DNA of 34,318 nt from NCBI GenBank assembly GCA_003818505.1, contig RPRI01000043.1:1-34318 (forward strand). Direction: 5' to 3'. Position numbers and translations under genes: made by a program. Positions 32,314 through 34,318 of the stretch are shown piece by piece; the stretch's first letter is position 1; every line of letters begins with the position of its first letter. The DNA comes from Desulfobacteraceae bacterium. GTDB taxonomy: Bacteria; Desulfobacterota; Desulfobacteria; Desulfobacterales; RPRI01. Under the pieces are notes generated by a model. The model was given only the letters and a program-made list of their open reading frames with translations, did no database searches and was not told the origin of the DNA.

Positions 32314-33684
32314 TTAATTCGCAGGATTTTCCCAATTCGGCGGCAAGGGGATCGGCTCCGTCAGCTTAGTCTCAACAAGGCTTTCGTCAGGCAAATGCAG
32401 ACCCAGGGTGGCTATCAACCTGCCCATACCGCTTAAAACTCTGTATTCAGAATACAATTTATCGTAGTTGGCGTTTACGAGGTCGGACTTGGCGGTGATA
32501 TATTCTGCCTGGGTATCAAGAACGTCGAACATGGTGCGTCTTCCAATATTCCACTGCGCAGCGAAGGCCTCTGCCGTTGCTCCGGTTGACTTTACATATT
32601 CCTCAAGGTGTGTAACTTTTTCCTTTGCCGCAGTATAAGCCTCCCAGGAAAGGCGAACGGACTGAACGACCTGACGCTGAGTGCTGTTGAGTATTTCCTT
32701 TGCTTCACTGATCAGATGCAGTGTTTCCGACATCCGCGCCTTGTTACGAAAACCATTAAAAATATTGAACCGTACCACAGCATTCGCCATCAGCTCCCGA
32801 TAGTGATCCGGATAGTCAACGTCCGTTTGCCACTTGTAGTCCACCGCAACGTCTAGACTCGGATAATTAACCCTCTTCGCCGTCTCATACTGCGCCCGCC
32901 TTGACTCAAGATCGGCTAGAGCGGACTTGAGGATCGGATGGTTTTTCAAGGCCACCTGTTCCGCTTCGTCCATCGCTACAGGAATGGCGGAATCCATGGG
33001 ATCAACCTTGACAAGGTCTTCCGGAAAACGGCCGATTACAGCCTGGTAATCTGTCTTTCCATCAGCAATATTTGCAGTGGTTACGACCACGTTGGACTGC
33101 GCCAACGCAAGGCGCCCCATAACCTGGTCGAGATCGGCTTTGCGGTCTACTCCCGAAGTGCTCCGCAATTTCATCTGGTCGGCAATCCGTTCATGATTGA
33201 GCAGGTTCTCTTTAGCAAGGTCATACAGTTCCATGTTACGAAGCAGATTCAGATAAACCTTGGACGCCTGCAGGGCTACATTTTCCGATGTTCCGTGCAA
33301 CAGATAAGCTTCAGACTGGACACGGGCTTCCTGCCTTCTTACCTCAGATTGGGTCGCTCCGAACTGGAACACATTCTGGCGGAGGCTCAAGACAGTGGAT
33401 TTGGGTTCGGTTGTTATCTGATCCGATGCTAACGGTGGTGACGCGTCTTTTATTATGTTTTTGCCATACGAAATAGAGGAGTCAAGGGTTGGGAAAAATC
33501 CTCCCTTAGCCTGAATCACCTCTTGGTCTCTGGCCAGTCGATTGTATGCTACCGCCTTAATTTCCGGATTGGTCTGCAGAACATGCCTGATCGCTTCCTC
33601 CAGAGTTTCTCCACTGGCGTTGCCCCCCCCCCAAAGCAAAATACTTACACCAACAATAACCACGCGTTTAAAAAAAGATTTCAT
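32314..33684 (-). CDS. lapE: TolC-family outer-membrane protein of the type I secretion system (LapE-like)
   Basis: The protein has 456 residues. A signal peptide (MKSFFKRVVIVGVSILLWGGGNASG) is followed by two OEP domains of alternating long helices: TLEEAIRHVLQTNPEIKAVAYN and AGGFFPTLD-type beta strands in the first half, and EQVALKNHPILKSALADLESR with YPSLDVAVDYKW in the second. It should form the outer-membrane exit duct for LapB/LapC and hold the adhesin's retention module. The ATG is well placed after AAGGAGAACCAAGAG. It is the first gene of the lapE-lapG-lapD group, with a likely promoter at 33805-33833. Confidence 0.94.
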   Translation of the reverse strand: MKSFFKRVVIVGVSILLWGGGNASGETLEEAIRHVLQTNPEIKAVAYNRLARDQEVIQAKGGFFPTLDSSISYGKNIIKDASPPLASDQITTEPKSTVLSLRQNVFQFGATQSEVRRQEARVQSEAYLLHGTSENVALQASKVYLNLLRNMELYDLAKENLLNHERIADQMKLRSTSGVDRKADLDQVMGRLALAQSNVVVTTANIADGKTDYQAVIGRFPEDLVKVDPMDSAIPVAMDEAEQVALKNHPILKSALADLESRRAQYETAKRVNYPSLDVAVDYKWQTDVDYPDHYRELMANAVVRFNIFNGFRNKARMSETLHLISEAKEILNSTQRQVVQSVRLSWEAYTAAKEKVTHLEEYVKSTGATAEAFAAQWNIGRRTMFDVLDTQAEYITAKSDLVNANYDKLYSEYRVLSGMGRLIATLGLHLPDESLVETKLTEPIPLPPNWENPAN

Positions 33685-33804
33685 CTCTTGGTTCTCCTTG
33701 TTAGCTGCCTATTTCTATGAAATAGTTAAATCCTGCTGCATTATCGATCGATAATTTTCACCCGCGAAAGAGTTATCAATTATTATAGTCACTCATATTT
33801 ATTT

Positions 33805-33833
33805 AAAATATCAAGATTATACCATCTTGTCAA
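33805..33833 (-). promoter_or_regulatory. Sigma-70-type promoter upstream of lapE
   Basis: On the minus strand TTGACA (33833-33828), a 17-base spacer and TATTTT (33810-33805). The predicted leader is about 115 bases. Confidence 0.5.
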
Positions 33834-33872
33834 GAGAGTTTTTTAAGACATTACCAGCTATTGCACTTGAAG

Positions 33873-33888
33873 CTGTCCAAAAGGACAG
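33873..33888. other. Short hairpin in a gene-free interval
   Basis: CTGTCC-AAAA-GGACAG is a perfect 6-bp stem. The 33685-34318 interval has no gene that I can support. Besides this and the lapE promoter it holds MITE family 2 from 34172. Confidence 0.35.
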
Positions 33889-34171
33889 GCATTTCACGAC
33901 CTCCAGACTGCAAATCAGTTAGTCTTCGGATGGACACCCCTTAAACGGAGAAAAAAACATTTAGGCGGTTTTACTCTAATATTACAAAAACGGATTTGCG
34001 GGACTTCCCGTTTATAGTCTGGCTGATATGGCCATGGCCGGTTGTATCCTAGGCAAGCAGTATCGCTTCTGGATTGACGATTCGCATAGTCCCATGTCCC
34101 ACTTGAATCTCTACGCCGGCATCCAGCATGATGATATACTGTTTACATGGAGCATTGTGCCAATCGTAGTT

Positions 34172-34318
34172 AGTTTCCATCCGGAAACTAATGATATAGA
34201 CACTATCGCGTTTCCAATTCGGAAATCGGCAATTTTGGGCAAGCTCAAGGAAATCAAGGGATTGCGCGGAGACATACGCAATGTATGTCGCACAAGAAAT
34301 CCCGTAGATTGACATAGA
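34172..34318. mobile_element. MITE-like element, family 2 (runs off window)
   Basis: It starts AGTTTCCATCCGGAAACTAA and matches the reverse complement of 12314-12492 almost throughout (for example GGAGACATACGCAATGTATG). The right end is outside the window. The short ORFs here on both strands are translated repeat. Confidence 0.75.

Noticed and set aside
34028-34315. Short ORFs on both strands near the right edge
   Set aside because: They read through the family 2 element, and the same translations appear around 12314-12492.

Overview
The window looks like chromosome from a Gram-negative, Desulfobacterota-type (deltaproteobacterial) bacterium. This rests on a complete type II secretion operon with a PilM/PilN-like GspL, a PEP-CTERM protein with its own sigma-54 promoter, an EPS-associated MarR regulator, a Lap-type adhesin system, and many small dispersed repeats. 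The phylum is an inference; there is no rRNA or other taxonomic marker here. I saw no tRNA, rRNA, CRISPR array or full-length transposase gene.

Layout. (1) 1-4607, minus strand: an ABC-type periplasmic binding protein overlaps a membrane histidine kinase by ATGA. About 1.2 kb further on is an NtrC-class sigma-54 activator that runs off the left edge. The kinase and activator are separated by a REP-like repeat cluster that holds a GIY-YIG nuclease gene. No transporter genes accompany the binding protein, so it probably feeds a signal to the kinase. (2) 5109-16814, minus strand: a type II secretion operon in the order gspE-F-G-H-I-J-K-L-M-C-D. The prepilin peptidase is not in the window. (3) 16975-18681: repeat-rich DNA around an EPS-type MarR regulator. 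(4) 18682-19461: an orphan crotonase-family gene that lacks both catalytic glutamates. (5) 19705-33684: a Lap-like surface-adhesion module. It contains a small (801 aa) adhesin with a retention module and a TAAG cleavage site, a PEP-CTERM protein, a LuxR-type regulator with a degenerate receiver, LapC (adaptor), LapB (ABC exporter), a small conserved protein, LapD (degenerate GGDEF/EAL receptor), LapG (cysteine protease) and LapE (TolC).

How the adhesion module should work (family knowledge applied to these genes): LapB/LapC/LapE export the adhesin. Its N-terminal module is held in the outer-membrane pore. When c-di-GMP is high, LapD sequesters LapG. When c-di-GMP falls, LapG cuts at TAAG and the adhesin is released. 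The PEP-CTERM gene lies downstream of a sigma-54 promoter with three upstream copies of GTCGGATWTCTTTAC, which suggests enhancer-dependent control.

The most unusual structural features are: (a) a 144-bp MITE-like element with TGAGACC...GGTCTCA ends and 3-bp target duplications. It sits in the same orientation between genes of both the T2SS and lap operons and supplies a stop codon, start-proximal DNA or N-terminal codons to neighbouring genes. (b) A peptide motif (F-[EK]-I-x2-TPFG-x2-KR) present at the extreme C-terminus of GspC and twice in the N-terminal linker of GspD. (c) An 81-bp tandem duplication in which each copy carries a promoter pointing at lapB.
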